This document shows positions 22,093 through 33,795 of a stretch of 64,000 nucleotides of DNA, piece after piece. The position numbers were made by a program, and so were the translations under genes. Positions within the stretch are counted from its first letter, which is position 1; every line of letters begins with the position of its first letter. Origin of the DNA: Castanea sativa (Eukaryota > Streptophyta > Magnoliopsida > Fagales > Fagaceae); NCBI RefSeq assembly GCF_040712315.1, contig NC_134013.1, positions 12,683,001 through 12,747,000 of the forward strand. Reading direction: 5' to 3'. Under the pieces are notes generated by a model. It had not been told where the DNA came from, ran no database searches, and saw nothing but the letters and a program-made list of their open reading frames with translations.

Positions 22093-24065
22093 TCAAGCGT
22101 TGGCTTCGTCACCATCAGCGTTGGTGGGCTCTCGAATGTCTCCTACGGGGTCAAGGGCAGCAACCTGAGCAGCCTAGGTAGCCTCGACCTCAGCCATCTC
22201 CTCGTCCACCACCTCCAGGTCCAAACTCTCCAGGTCTACTCCGGTGGGGTGCTTGACGAGGTACCGTCTCAGGAGCTCGAAGCCTTTGTAATACCAGCTG
22301 AAGAACACAGTGTTGTACTCGTTAGTCTACTGGAAGGCTTCAACGAACTTGGCCACAACGGTCTTCACTCTCTCCTTTGCAGCCATGAGTTGCTCATCCT
22401 TTTCTAAGGTCAGCTGCTTTTTGACCCTCAAGTCGTCGAACAGGACCCTCGCATTCTCCTTGGCAATATTGGACTCATCCATGGTTGAGATGAGGTCCTT
22501 CTTCAGCTTTGAGTTTTATGTCTCCAAACCCTGTAGCTTGGACCCCGCGGAGGTGGCCTTTGCCTCCTAACTCAAGTACTCTGAGGTAATATGAATGGTC
22601 TCCCCCAGAACCTGAAAAGAGAATCCACCTCTCATAACCATGCAAAAAAAGAAAAAAGCAAAGGCAAATGGTACAAATTTATTACCTGGACAAGTTTGTG
22701 GATGTGACAACCCATGATCTCGTTGGATGGCATGCCAGAAAGGACTTGGAGGTCTTCGGTGGTGAAGGCATCCTATGCCCATGTCATTGTAAGACCAGCG
22801 TCATCCCAGATAACAACCTTGAGCCAGTCTTCTCTTTCCCCTTGTCGGCCAAACGCGGCTTCTTCATCCGGGGGTTATCTCCTCCACCGAGGTGGTCGGG
22901 GAAGCAATCCTCATCACTTCCCGAACGAAGGTGGCAGGGTCATGGGAGTCCCCTTCTCCATTACACGCACTACCCTCTTCCCAAGGTTGGAAAGGGGCTT
23001 ATTCTTCTTCACCCTCATCTTGGCGTACATTTCCTGATTAAATTTCGTCGTCATCTCTACAAAAGAAAGACACTTAAAAAAAAAGGGAAAATGAAGAGAA
23101 TTCAAGACGGCAACGAACCAAAAAAGCACTTACTCTTCTCTTCATTCTCGATGGCACGAAAAACGTAGGCGAAAGGCTCTGGACTCAGGCAGTGACAAGC
23201 CAAAGTTCTTGGGTCAACCAGATCGTCAAAGTCATCGATCGTCTTCGCGTACTCTATAGTTGCCTCTCCATGACTCTTGTATTTGCTCTTAAGCTTAGGA
23301 CGCCTTTTAACTGCCCAGTCACGAGGCAGAAAAGTTAGCAACGATTAAAAAAATATATAAATAGAAAGAGAAAAGAACAAAGAAGGAAAGGGTACTAGCA
23401 GAAAGACAACACACCTAGACTCGAGGCTCTCCAATGACGGAGCAACCTAGGGACGTCCCCCCAAACTTCATTGGAAAGAGTCTCCCAATCATCCCCAGAC
23501 ACGAAGAAGAACCAGGATTTCCAATATCTGAAAGACGAGGGCAGATCAGTGACGATCCTAGCCTTCTTAACCTAGGGCATAAGCTCGCAGTACCCATACT
23601 CTTTGGACTCCTTCAGATGGTATAAATACGTGAATTCGTCCACCCTAATCATGTCTTCCTCTGTGACGGCCAACCATATATCTATACAGCTGATTACAAT
23701 CCTCCACAAATTTGGCATAAGTTGCCTAGGAGCGATATTGAAGTGACTTAGAAGCTCCATAACGAAGGGATGGACAAGGAACCTAAGCCCACACTGGAAA
23801 GCGACCTCGTAGAAGCACACCTCCCTAGGCGACAAATGACAAGCTCGTTCCTCCTTTTGAGGAAGACGAACCCTAACTCTCTTAGGAAACTGAAACCTAT
23901 CCCTAAACTTGGAAAGGGTTTTAGCGTCCAAGCCACACGCCTATCGAGGGAGTGGAAAGCCCTAACCTCCCTCAAGCCAGAGGCTGTAGTATCCACCTCC
24001 CTCTTGACGAGATCATCACTAGATGACAATTCTGTCTCGAGTTCGCTAAATCTTACCTCAGGCAT
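22093..24065 (-). pseudogene. Antisense spliced gene inside the gypsy element ('putative gypsy type transposon' domain)
   Basis: On the strand opposite to gag-pol there is a four-exon gene: 24065-23415, 23310-23134, 23056-22686 and 22611-22093. Introns show clean GT...AG ends (TCTAG|GTGTG...GGGCAG; GAAGA|GTAAGT...TTGTAG; GTCCAG|GTAATA...TTTCAG) and are 70-104 bp long. Exon 1 carries CHLSPREVCFYEVAFQCGLR and PFVMELLSHFNIAPRQLMPN, the signature I know as the 'putative gypsy type transposon' family (PF04195). Exon 4 is a coiled coil (ENARVLFDDLRVKKQLTLEK) followed by YYKGFELLRRYLVKHPTGVD and ends GDEANA. Stops in exons 1 and 4 (mostly TAG) and frameshifts in exon 3 mark it as inactive. Such extra antisense ORFs are known in Tat/Ogre-type elements; their function is unknown. 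Confidence 0.7.
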
Positions 24066-24600
24066 AGCTTTACCCTTACCTATATATCCCCCAAACCAGT
24101 TTACTGACTCTCAGAGCAAAGGAAGTAGATCAGCCAAAACTAGACCTAAGCCGCTACCTCCAAACACAAAACCTTCAACTAAAAGGCAAAAGGCGTGAGA
24201 AATTCCTAGAAAAGCCCCCAAATGCGCAAAAAGAAATGAAATAGAGGGGCAAAGTGTCCTAACTTCAGAGCTACCAACCATGGAACCCCAAAAACGAAAA
24301 AAGAGGAACAAAATCCTAAAAACCCAAAACAGAAAAGAAAAATTAGAAACCCATTCAAATTACCTATTCTACGAAGAGTAATGAAGGGGAGAAGAATTCG
24401 TACCTTAAAAAAGCAGCCACAAGAAGGAAAAGCACAAAAATCGCAGGGAGAGTAGCTCGGAGAAGAAGAAGCACAGAGCAGCAATGGTGAAAGAAAGGGA
24501 AAGTGAAGAAGAAAGAGAAAAGAAAGGAAGTTTGAAACTAGGCACAAAATACTGAAATCAACAAGAAACTCAAGAGACACACGTATGGGGTATCAACTCC
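24066..24600 (-). promoter_or_regulatory. Probable 5' untranslated region/promoter side of the antisense gene
   Basis: Read on the minus strand this is a pyrimidine-rich, 5'-UTR-like stretch (TTTCTCTTTCTTCTTCACTT) with a possible intron (TTTTAAG|GTACGAATTC ... GGGTTTTTAG|GATTTTG), leading to the ATG at 24065. No convincing TATA box was found. The assignment rests on composition and position only. Confidence 0.35.
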
Positions 24601-24744
24601 ACCAGTCCGGACGTGCCACGTGGCCATGATGTGTACAGCGCCGCCATTACGCATTAAATGCGAAACAGAACCCTAAGAGTCACATCTGAGCAAGAAACCT
24701 TTCACCTTCTGGTGATCGCCTTGACACGTAACAACGACCACAGA

Positions 24745-24759
24745 ACCTGGGGGGGCAGC
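24745..24759 (+). other. Polypurine tract of the gypsy element
   Basis: CTGGGGGGGCAGC immediately precedes the 3' LTR start TGATGGGACC, the expected place for the plus-strand primer. Confidence 0.75.
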
Positions 24760-25192
24760 TGATGGGACCAACGAACCTTCTTGCCCAGACGATCTAATTA
24801 GACTCCTTCGTCCATTTCGCCATGTCATGGACGAAGGAAGGCAAGCCATTATGAGGGATTTAGTATCTCAGACAGTTACAAGACAGGCTGCCAGACCGTT
24901 GGAAGCTCATCAAAACCTATATTACTAAGACTAGAGGCGTTACAAAAAGGCACTAAAGCCTCAATAAAGGCTACAACAGCTATATGCAATGAAGATATAT
25001 ATATATATATACACACACACACCCCTTAAGACCAAATAAGGTACATACATTCTTATACAAATACACCGTAACTCTGATACTTTTCTAAAAAAGCTTCTAT
25101 ACGCTAACTTTATCATCGGAGACTCTATAGCAAGCACCACACCAGTGGCCACCTAAGGAGGACTCTTTGAGAGGCATCAGGGACAAGGTTGC
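24760..25192 (+). repeat. 3' LTR of the gypsy element, left part
   Basis: This aligns with the 5' LTR from TGATGGGACC up to GACAAGGTTGC, where the copia element is inserted. The remaining part resumes at 35062-35190 after the duplicated GTTGC. A TA/CA microsatellite (25003-25022) replaces the shorter TA tract of the 5' LTR. Confidence 0.85.
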
Positions 25193-26206
25193 TAATAGGC
25201 CAAAGACGTATTGACCCCTTGTGATGGATTAAGTTGATTAATTAGCCAAGTTCAATAAATTAATCAAATTAACATGCAAACGGGTGATAGCACAAACAAA
25301 TCACCAATTAAACTAAGTATGCAGCGAAAAATAAATAAGACGGTGATTTGTTTATGAATGGGGAAAACCAACACGGCAAAAACCCCAACAGGTGAATTTA
25401 AGGTCACCACTCCCGAAACTCCACTATTATCACAACAAACGGTTACAAGTAAAGGAATCTCAAGTACCTTACCAACCTACAGTTGAACCCTTACCCCAAT
25501 ACCCAATTGGACTTGTTCTATAGTGACAGTTTCTCCTTTTGATGCACGGCTCCCAAATATGTGACTAACCAATTGCGCGGATCCCAGTACGCGACTTCAA
25601 TCACCAACTAGAGAAGATTTGTTGGCTGCAAAGTTCTTCAATTCATCCACACGATAAAGATCAAGAAGATGCTTGGTTACAAAACCCTATGGTGCAAAGA
25701 CACAACAACTTCTTCACAAGAAAGATGAACTAGGGCAAGAGCTTCGTCTCAAGTTACAATTTGCATGAACAAAGAATTCTCAATGCTTGTGCAACTTGCC
25801 ACACTTTGACGGCCCTTAAAATAATCATTTTATATGTCTAGGGTTAGAAGAAAAGAAGGCCCAAAGACACATCCACGGATTAGAGTTAAAACCGAACTAG
25901 GAATCTGTTTTTCTTAAATCTCGACAACTACAGGTGTCGTGGTGCTGTCGAGCCTCGAGGCTAGAACAACTTCTTAAAGCTCGATAGATGCAGCTGTCGA
26001 GCTATAATGAAAAGCACTTCTCAACTTGTTTCTTGGACAGACTTCATGGCTTTAACACTTGATCTTGAAACCTTGTTTCTTGAAGCATTAACCTCATCCT
26101 AATTCTACCCAATTACAAGTAAAGTGCGTTTTGACAAAGGATTAGCCAATTACATAAATAATGAATGACATATGTTCTAAACAAGTGAAACACATATGTC
26201 CTAACA
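25193..26206 (-). repeat. 3' LTR of the copia element
   Basis: This 1014-bp LTR matches 33796-35061 apart from a MITE and point differences. The last bases (on plus, 25193 TAATAGG) have lost the usual TGATAGG. It contains several TCGA-centred motifs (CTCGACAACTACAGGTGTCG, CAGCTGTCGAG), also seen in the 3' region near 28600. Confidence 0.85.
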
Positions 26207-26220
26207 ATCTCCCCCTTTGG
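26207..26220 (-). other. Polypurine tract of the copia element
   Basis: On the minus strand CCAAAGGGGGAGAT directly precedes the LTR start TGTTAGG. Confidence 0.8.
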
Positions 26221-26775
26221 CAATCCGTGACAAAACCACAATCAACAAATGAACATATGAGAGAAGTCATAAATCACTCAACTCATATACACTTGTTGAA
26301 TACAATAAAATCTATCCTATCATAAACTCTTGAAAAACTTTGCAAGAAGAGAGTAAATGATAAGTAGACTTTGACAACCTGTGTTTCTGAAACACTTTAA
26401 ACAAAACTCATCACGGCATCTTAGTGTGAAACAGAAATAATAGATTGCATACAAATAAAGAAACATGTGAATAAAGAAAGAAAAGAAACATCACATGTAG
26501 AGATAGGTGAAAGAAACATACAACATCATATATATATATAACAAAATAAGCACAATGTATGTAAAAATGGTCACAAGACCTAAGGTACAAGAAGAAAAAA
26601 AAATGTATCTAAAATAGAGAAAAGAAAAAGATACAAGTAATCCTCACTACATCCCTCAGCACTCAACACTCCCCCTAACAAAAATGTCCATATGCATGCT
26701 CTCCCCCTAAGTATGACTGCTCTCATAACCCAAAACTACTCCCCCTTTTTGTCACGAGTGACAAAAGGTAGAGTG

Positions 26776-27972
26776 TCAAGTAGACATCTCATCAGTAGAG
26801 CTAGCATCTCCATCATCATCATCATCCGAAGCATCATCGTCATCACCATCATCATCCCTAGACGTGGAAGCCATAGGAGGTGGTGGAGGAAAAGCCTCAG
26901 GAGCAAAACCACCCATGGTCTCCTGTCGCCTAGCAATGCGACCAACACGAACATTCACCTGATACAACTCTGTAGAGAGTGCATCGAGGCGAGCATCCAT
27001 GCGCTGAAGCTGCGCCATGATATCTCCTAGTGACACGTCGCTCGAAGAGGAGGAGGGAGTGGATGAAGCACGAGCCGATCTGGATGGAGCGGAACGGGAG
27101 GAGGGAGCGGCCAAACCTGTCTGACGTGACCGAAACTGTGCCTCACTACGTTTTACGGTAGCGGCATCTATGGCAACCATAACAGAAAAAGGGTCGGAGA
27201 CAGGAAAAAGGATAGAAAAATGGCGTAAAATCCTCGTGATAGCGAAAGGAAAGATAAGTTTATCATGGGTAGCCATATCCTTATACACATCTAAGATAGA
27301 AAAGATGAAATGTGAAGGAAAGTCAATGGTAAGATCCTTAATAAGAGACAACAGAAAACGAGCACGAGGCTCTGTGATAGAATTGTAATGAGAGAGAGGA
27401 TGTAAAATAAAAGTCATTACCATGTTTAAGAAACGAGGACCTTTAGCAAAAATTCGACATGACGTAAACTGGTGCTCACCCCAATCAGAAGGGCGCTCAC
27501 AGAAAGCACAAATCATCTCATTTTTGGACACAGTCCATAGACGCTCACAACCAGGGTAGTCAGGATGCGCAACCCTCGGAACATAGAGCACATCGGATAC
27601 CAACTCCGGTGTGATGACAATGCAAGTACCTCAAACGCGAGTGACAAAGAGAGGTACTGAATAATCAAATCCATGCATGTTGGAGTAAAACTCCTGAATC
27701 AGCACGGAAGGACAAGTGACCGGGACGTCACACAATGACTCTCATTCCCGTTTGTGAAAGACATTGGCAAGGTCAGTGTCGGCAAAGTCTGCCAGAACAA
27801 CGTGGCGTTCCGAATGAACACCTCGTTTAGAGAAGTTCTCTAAGAAATCCTTATGGGATTTCTCATCACGGAACCGAACAGAGATAGGAGTGGAATCAGA
27901 AGATAAAGAGGCCCTAGAACGAAGAGGGTTCTGGGTTGGAATAGACTTACGTTTAGGTGTCATAGACACTAC
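26776..27972 (-). pseudogene. Extra ORF at the env-like position of the SIRE-like element
   Basis: A single minus-strand frame of about 399 codons runs from MTPKRKSIPTQNPLRSRASL (27972) to the stop at 26776. Only two in-frame TGA codons interrupt it, near 27742 and 27634. Landmarks are GVHSERHVVLADFADTDL, HPDYPGCERLWTVSKNEM, FTSCRIFAKGPRFLNMVM and FILHPLSHYNSITEPRARFL. A Ser/Arg-rich stretch, a short coiled segment (AQLQRMDARLDALSTEL), a Pro run and a very acidic Asp tail follow. This resembles the family annotated as putative plant transposon protein in SIRE-type elements. I see no signal peptide or membrane segment in the body of the protein, so a true envelope is not supported. Function unknown. 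Confidence 0.6.
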
Positions 27973-28440
27973 TAACGCAACAGAAAGAGAAGGGGGGAAG
28001 ACAGAAACAATCAAAAAAGTCCCAAAACAGTTCAAATATAACAAGTATATTGAAAAGAAAGGACGTATGCATGGGGAATGCATGAATATGTGACATGCAC
28101 TATGAAAAACATCATGGGCTCAGCCCAATCCAATCCTACTAGCACACAAACATATTTCACACATCTAAATGCATGAGAATACTGTTATAATGCGAATGTG
28201 ATGCAATGCATGGAGTTTGTGATAAAAACTACAAAACCCATCCCAAAAATTTCAACAAAAACTTATCAATTTTGAAAAACCCCAAAATTTTCAAAAACCC
28301 CAAAATCTAGGTTTCAAAAACATGAAATGCATGTAGAATGATGAATAAGAAGGTTACCAAGTGAAGAAAAACAAGAAGAAGCTTTGAGAAACCTTGAGAA
28401 AAAATTTTGAGTGAAAGAGAGTGTTTCGGAAGGAGAAAAG

Positions 28441-28800
28441 ACAAAACTGTCGAGAGAGAGATCGAGAGAAATGAGAACCGGATCGCGCAGAACAGTTATA
28501 TAGTACCTCGGTAAATCTCGACCAATGCAGGTATCGAGAGGTGTCGAGACATCTGTCAAGGTAGGTGTCGAGAAATACACGTCGACAGATCCAGCTATCG
28601 AGAAGGTGTCAAGAACCAAACACAAACAAGAGAGCTGAAGCTCGAGCGATCCACCAGGTGTCGAGAAGCTATCGAGAGGACAGAAAGTTTCTCGATCGAT
28701 CCAGAAGGTGTCGAGAAGCTATCGAGATTACGATAAGAAAAAGCTGAGAAGCTCGACAGATAGCCAGGTATCGAAAAGGTGTCGAGGGGTGTCGAGCCAA
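28441..28800. repeat. Cluster of GTGTCGAG / ATCGAGA motifs
   Basis: Six exact GTGTCGAG motifs plus one GTGTCAAG lie between 28530 and 28800, with interspersed ATCGAGA, CTCGACAGAT and CTCGATCGATCC. The pair GTGTCGAGAAGCTATCGAGA occurs twice, about 55 bp apart. The same TCGA-centred motif occurs in the element's LTRs. Confidence 0.7.
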
Positions 28801-29381
28801 CTTTTCAAAACAGTTTTTTGAGAAGGGAAAAACACAAACATGAATGCAATCAATCATGCAACTCAACCAAAGATCCAATCAACATATAAGACTCTCAAAA
28901 ACATCTCTCAACAACAAACTTAAGCACATGGATCTCAAAACACGCACTCACACACTAAACAAGTCTAACCAATTTTATATTTCAAAAACAAGTCATGACA
29001 GTTTAGTTAGCATTCATCAACACATGTAAACCTAGTGATGGCCAAATCACATTGTACGTGCACATGTATCAAAAATAGCAAAGAATATTGCGTGTTGTGT
29101 GTGACAACATCGCAAGATTGCACAAGTGTCTCAAAGTTATGACGATTTGAGGTATGAGAAAATCACTTTAACTCACACACAATCATAACTGTTTGATGGG
29201 AACTATCACCTTTGAGGTACATCCTATAACTCCCACGTCTCCTAGAAAACACGCTTGCAATCATATTTAAAACATTTTTGATCTTTTTGCTTTTATTTTC
29301 TTTGCATATTTTCTTTTTATTAAGCAAACCATGCATAGGTATATAAAGGAGAGAAAAAAAATACCCAGTTATGTTAAGCTT
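28801..29381. other. Copia 3' region without recognisable coding sequence
   Basis: This stretch and 29464-29884 hold AT-rich DNA with A/T homopolymers and no domain that I can identify. They lie between the RT-RNase H gene and the extra ORF and are part of the element. Confidence 0.5.
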
Positions 29382-29463
29382 TTGACATTGCACTTTTGCT
29401 ATGCCGAAGCATACAGATGTCATTGACATTGCACTTTTGCTATGCCGAAGCATACAGATGTCA
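29382..29463. repeat. 41-bp tandem duplication
   Basis: Two adjacent copies of a 41-bp unit (29382-29422 and 29423-29463), starting TTGACATTGCACTTTTGC, appear identical. Confidence 0.9.
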
Positions 29464-29884
29464 TATCATGATTGGTGAGTAACAGTGGTGATATGGTTAT
29501 TTATGCCTTTCTCTTAGGATTTTCTAGTCCTACCCGTCAAAAAGAGTGATACGAGTGTTAAGTACAAGAGATCACTTAACCTTACTCATCACAAACAAAG
29601 AGCCACAAAGCTCACTTGCTTAGTTGTGCATAAGAATGCTCATCTAAGGTACAAGTGATACAAAGTTTAGAAAACTCTGTTTCAATGGCCATTTTAAGGT
29701 TCACGGGAACCAATGTACACAAACACACACTGTTTTTGTATTTTTCTGATTTTTCTTTTTTTCTTTTTTTTTTTGAAAAAAAAAAACAAAACTGAAAACA
29801 CACAAACAAAAACATGTTTAAACAAAGCAAACAAAGCATAAAAACTAGATGCAAATGCATGAGGAGGAAGGAGAAAGAAGGAGA

Positions 29885-31494
29885 TTAATCCATGGAGATG
29901 ACACCGATGTTTTGACGAAGGAATTCAAAACGCTTACTGTCCAGAGGTTTGGTGAACAAATCAGCCTTCTGGTCATCAGTGTGAATAAACTCAAGAGTGA
30001 GAGTACCATCTTCGACAAGCTCCCGAATGAAGTGATGTTGAATCTCTATGTGTTTAGTTCGAGAATGTTGAACCGGATTCTTAGAGATGCTGATGGCGCT
30101 GGTATTGTCATAGTAGATGGTAAGATGCTCTTGACAAATATCGTAATCATGGAGGAGTTTTTGCATCCATAGGAGTTGGGTGCAACAGCTACCAGCAGCA
30201 ATGTACTCAGCTTCAGCAGTGGATAACGAGATGGAGGTTTGCTTTTTGCTCATCCAGGAGACAAGATTATTACCCACATAGAAACAACCCCCCGATGTAC
30301 TTTTTCTATCGTCAGCATTCCCAGCCCAATCAGCTTCAGAATATCCACCTAAGACATCATTTGTGTCCTTGCTGTACCACACACCAAAGTTGGCAGTAGT
30401 TTTGACATACTTTATGATTCTTTTCAAAGCAATCATATGTGACTCTTTGGGATTAGCTTGATATCTAGCACACACCCCCACACTGTAACTAATGTCAAGT
30501 CTACTAGCAGTAAGGTAAAACAAACTACTTATCATGCTTCTATAGAGTGATGAATCTACACTTTTACCTAACAAGTCAACAGTGAGTTTAACATTTGGGC
30601 TCATAGGGGTTCTAACAGAACTAGCAGATTCTAAACCAAACTTTTTCACAAGATTCTTAGCATATTTAGATTGAGAGATGAATATACCTGAATCTTGTTG
30701 ACGAATCTGCAATCCAAGGAAGTGAGATAGCTCTCCAATCATGCTCATCTCAAATTCTGCCTGCATGAGTTTTGACAAATCATGAGCAAATTCATCCTTA
30801 GTTGATCCAAAGATGATGTCATCAACATAGACTTGAGCAACTATCAACTCGCCATCTTCTCTCTTGATGAAGAGTGTCTGATCAGCCTTTCCTCTTGTGA
30901 ACCCATGTGACACCAAGTATTGAGTTAACCGATCATACCAAGCTCTAGGTGCTAGCTTCAATCCATACAAAGCCTTCTTGAGGTACAACACATGATCTGG
31001 AAAGTATGGATCTATGAATCCTTTTGGTTGAGCCACATACACATCTTCTTTGAGAAGTCCATTTAAGAAAGCAGTCTTCACATCCATTTGGTAAAGCTTG
31101 AATTTTAAATGACAAGCTAAAGTAAGGAGAATTCTGATGGACTCCATACGAGCAACAGGGCAAACGTTTCATCATAGTCTATTCCCTCCATTTGAGAATA
31201 TCCTTGAGCTACTAGTCGAGCCTTGTTGCGGATCACGTTGCCCTCTTCATCAGTCTTATTGCGGAATATCCACTTTATGCCAACGACATGCTCACCTTCC
31301 GGTCTAGGAACTAAAGTCCAAACATCATTCCTCTGAAACTGAAGTAGTTCATCATGCATTGCTTCAACCCAACTTTCATCCTGAAGAGCTTCTTCAACTT
31401 TAGTGGGTTCAACCTGTGACAAATAACAAGAATAAGACACAAAGTTAGCAACGCATTTATCAACTGTACGTTTTCTTAATGTGAGTTCATTCAT
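29885..31494 (-). pseudogene. Copia reverse transcriptase and RNase H
   Basis: The N-terminal part (31494-31150) shows the copia RT entry VEEALQDESWVEAMHDEL, NDVWTLVPRPEGEHVVGIKW and KARLVAQGYSQ. A one-base loss near 31160 shifts the frame inside the conserved ETFAPV-type block. The main frame (31147-29885, 420 codons) has [26 protein letters not shown], the catalytic YVDDIIFGS, and RNase H with [33 protein letters not shown] and [20 protein letters not shown]. It ends with VISMD and a TAA. Apart from the frameshift the domain is well preserved, which suggests a comparatively young copy. Confidence 0.85.
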
Positions 31495-33332
31495 GTTTCC
31501 ACTATATCTTCTGGAGGATGATATAATTTGGTCTTGGAGGAAGGTCTTCTTTCATCATGAGATTCAAAATCTGGTGAAGTAGGCATATCGGCTGATTCCT
31601 CGACAACACTTGGAGTACCAGGAGTACTAGGAGATGTGGGCTCTTGTTCAAAAAGTTCTTTAACTTCCTTAGTTTCAGGAGGAAGAATTTCTTTAGGAAG
31701 CTCCTCATTAATTTTCTCAGAACAGGAATCCGAAGACTCATCAATAACAACATTCACCATTTCCATAACCTTCGTAGTTCTTTTGTTATACACTCGATAA
31801 GCCTTACTTGTAGAAGAGTACCCCAGAAATATCCCTTCATCGCTTCTGGAATCAAACTTTCCCACATTCTCTCTATCCTTTAAGATGAAACAGGTACTTC
31901 CAAAGATTCTGAAATATTTCACATTTGGCTTTCTCCCTTTCCATAACTCATATGGAGTCTTCTTGGTGCTGGGTCTGAAATACACTCTATTGACCGTATG
32001 ACATGTAGTGTTAACAGCTTCTCCCCACAAGTTTCTGGCCACATCCTTACTATGCAACATGGCTCTTGCCATCTCTTGTATAACCCTGTTCTTCCTTTCT
32101 ACTACACCATTCTGCTGAGGAGTAATAGGAGCCGAGAATTCTTGAGATATACTTGATCTTGTGCAGAAGGACCCCATATATGAGTTCTCGAATTCTTTGC
32201 CATAATCACTTCGAATTCGCTCAATTTTCAGATTCTTTTCATTCTGCAATCTTGTGCACAAAGCTTCAATGTGCTCAGGAGCATCAGACTTGGATCGTAA
32301 AAGAATAACCCAAGTGTATCTGGTGAAGTCATCTACCACAACTAAGATGTATCTCTTACCTCCAAGAGACTCGGTTCTAGTTGGACCCATAAGATCCAAA
32401 TGTAGTAGCTCCAATGGTCTAGATGTTGCTAATGTCTGAGTGCCTGGATGCTTGGCTTTCGTCTGTTTCCTAAGCTGACATGGTCCACACACCACATTGC
32501 TCATTCTGCTAAGCTTTGGTATCCCTAGAACTGATTCATGCTTGGATACAATAGAAAGATGTTTGTAACTAGCATGTCCCATTCGTTGATGCCATAGATC
32601 TTCATTTGGCAATCGAATGTTGTTGCACACAATATCAGCATCAGGAACCAGGCCATAGCAGTTGTCTAGAGTGCGAACACCACTTATGAGTTTCTTCCCG
32701 GACTCATCCATGACAAGGCACTTTCCCTTGGAAAATAGCACCATGAAGTCTTGATCACATATCTGACTTATACTCAGCAAGTTCACCCTCAAACCTTCCA
32801 CATATAAAACATTTGCAATATCCGGTAGACTAGGTAAAGAAATAATTCCTTTCCCTTTTATCTGTGATTTGCTTCCATCACCAAAAGTGACATTGCCACC
32901 TTTCTTAGACTCGAAGACCTTGAAGAGAGATCGGTCTCCAGTCATGTGTCTTGAGCAACCGCTGTCAAGGTACCACAAACATGTGTCCATAACTTTAAAT
33001 GCGGACTTCATCATAAAACACACTGCGTGCTTAGATGACAGATCAGTGGGAATGGTATTTTCTCTTATCTGTCCTTTTTGGACCAGACATTTAATTTTCA
33101 CTCTTCTCAGACAAACTCCTTTGCTCACTTTCATTCTGAGACAGTCTAGTTTCTTCTTGTTCAAACTGAGATCTTTACCAATAGTCATCATAAGAGAATT
33201 CAAATAACTTTTAGACTTGTATTTTCTGAGACACTTAAACAAATAAGGATTAGAAAAACAAGATGTATTTGAAAACAGTAATCTCTTCAAGCCAGTTACA
33301 GCCATGACAACAGGGGTCAATGGATCATACAC
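31491..33332 (-). pseudogene. Copia protease and integrase (gag mostly deleted)
   Basis: A 613-codon frame starts just inside the leader, so most of gag has been deleted; only a short Lys-rich remnant precedes the protease. The protease motif is WYLDSGCSRHMTG. The gag-pre-integrase region reads LWHQRMGHASYKHL followed by the Cys pair VVCGPCQLRKQ, giving the HHCC zinc site. The integrase core has LHLDLMGPTRTESLGG (Asp), RIRSDYGKEFENS (Asp) and ITPQQNGVVERKNR (Glu), so the DDE triad is intact. The Pro/Ser/Glu-rich linker ends in a frameshift at 31491, where the reading passes to the overlapping RT frame. An intact integrase in a gag-less copy suggests it could only have moved with help from other elements. 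Confidence 0.85.
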
Positions 33333-33340
33333 AAAGATAA

Positions 33341-33795
33341 AACCCTAATCAGAGTGTGCCTGCTCTGATACCACTTGATAGGCCAAAAACGTATTGACTC
33401 CTTGTGATGGATTAAGTTGATTAATTAGTCAAGTTCAATTAATTAATCAAATTAACATGCAAACGCGTGGTAGCACAAATAAATCACCAATTAAACTAAG
33501 TATGCAGCGGAAAATAAATAACACGGTGATTTGTTTACGAATGGGGAAAACCAACACGGCAAAAACCCCACCGGGTGAATTTAAGGTCACCACTCCAGAA
33601 ACTCCACTATTATCACAACAAGCGATTACAAGTAAAGGAATCCCAAGTACCTTACAAACCTACAGTTGAACCCTTACCCCAATACCCAATTGGACTTGTT
33701 CTGTAGTGATAGTTCTCCTTTTGATGCACGGCTCCCATGTACGTGACTACCCTTTTGATACACCCTAATCAGAGTGTGTCTGCTCTTATACCACT
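33341..33795 (-). repeat. Tandemly duplicated leader, primer site and partial LTR
   Basis: The 35-bp leader plus primer site occurs twice, 420 bp apart (33341-33375 and 33761-33795). The two copies are separated by a partial LTR copy (33376 to about 33755). The gag-proximal primer site reads TGGTATCAGAGC on the minus strand (33373-33362) and is intact. The LTR-proximal one reads TGGTATAAGAGC and carries a mismatch. The arrangement looks like a duplication of the LTR/leader border. Confidence 0.85.

Noticed and set aside
26692..27030. Plus-strand frame with an Ile run, opposite the copia extra ORF
   Set aside because: It is the complement of the acidic Asp-rich tail of the minus-strand ORF, which has much better coding evidence.
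28441..28800. CRISPR-like regular array
   Set aside because: The repeated words are 8-20 bp, irregularly spaced and inside a plant retrotransposon. There are no spacer/repeat lengths or cas genes.
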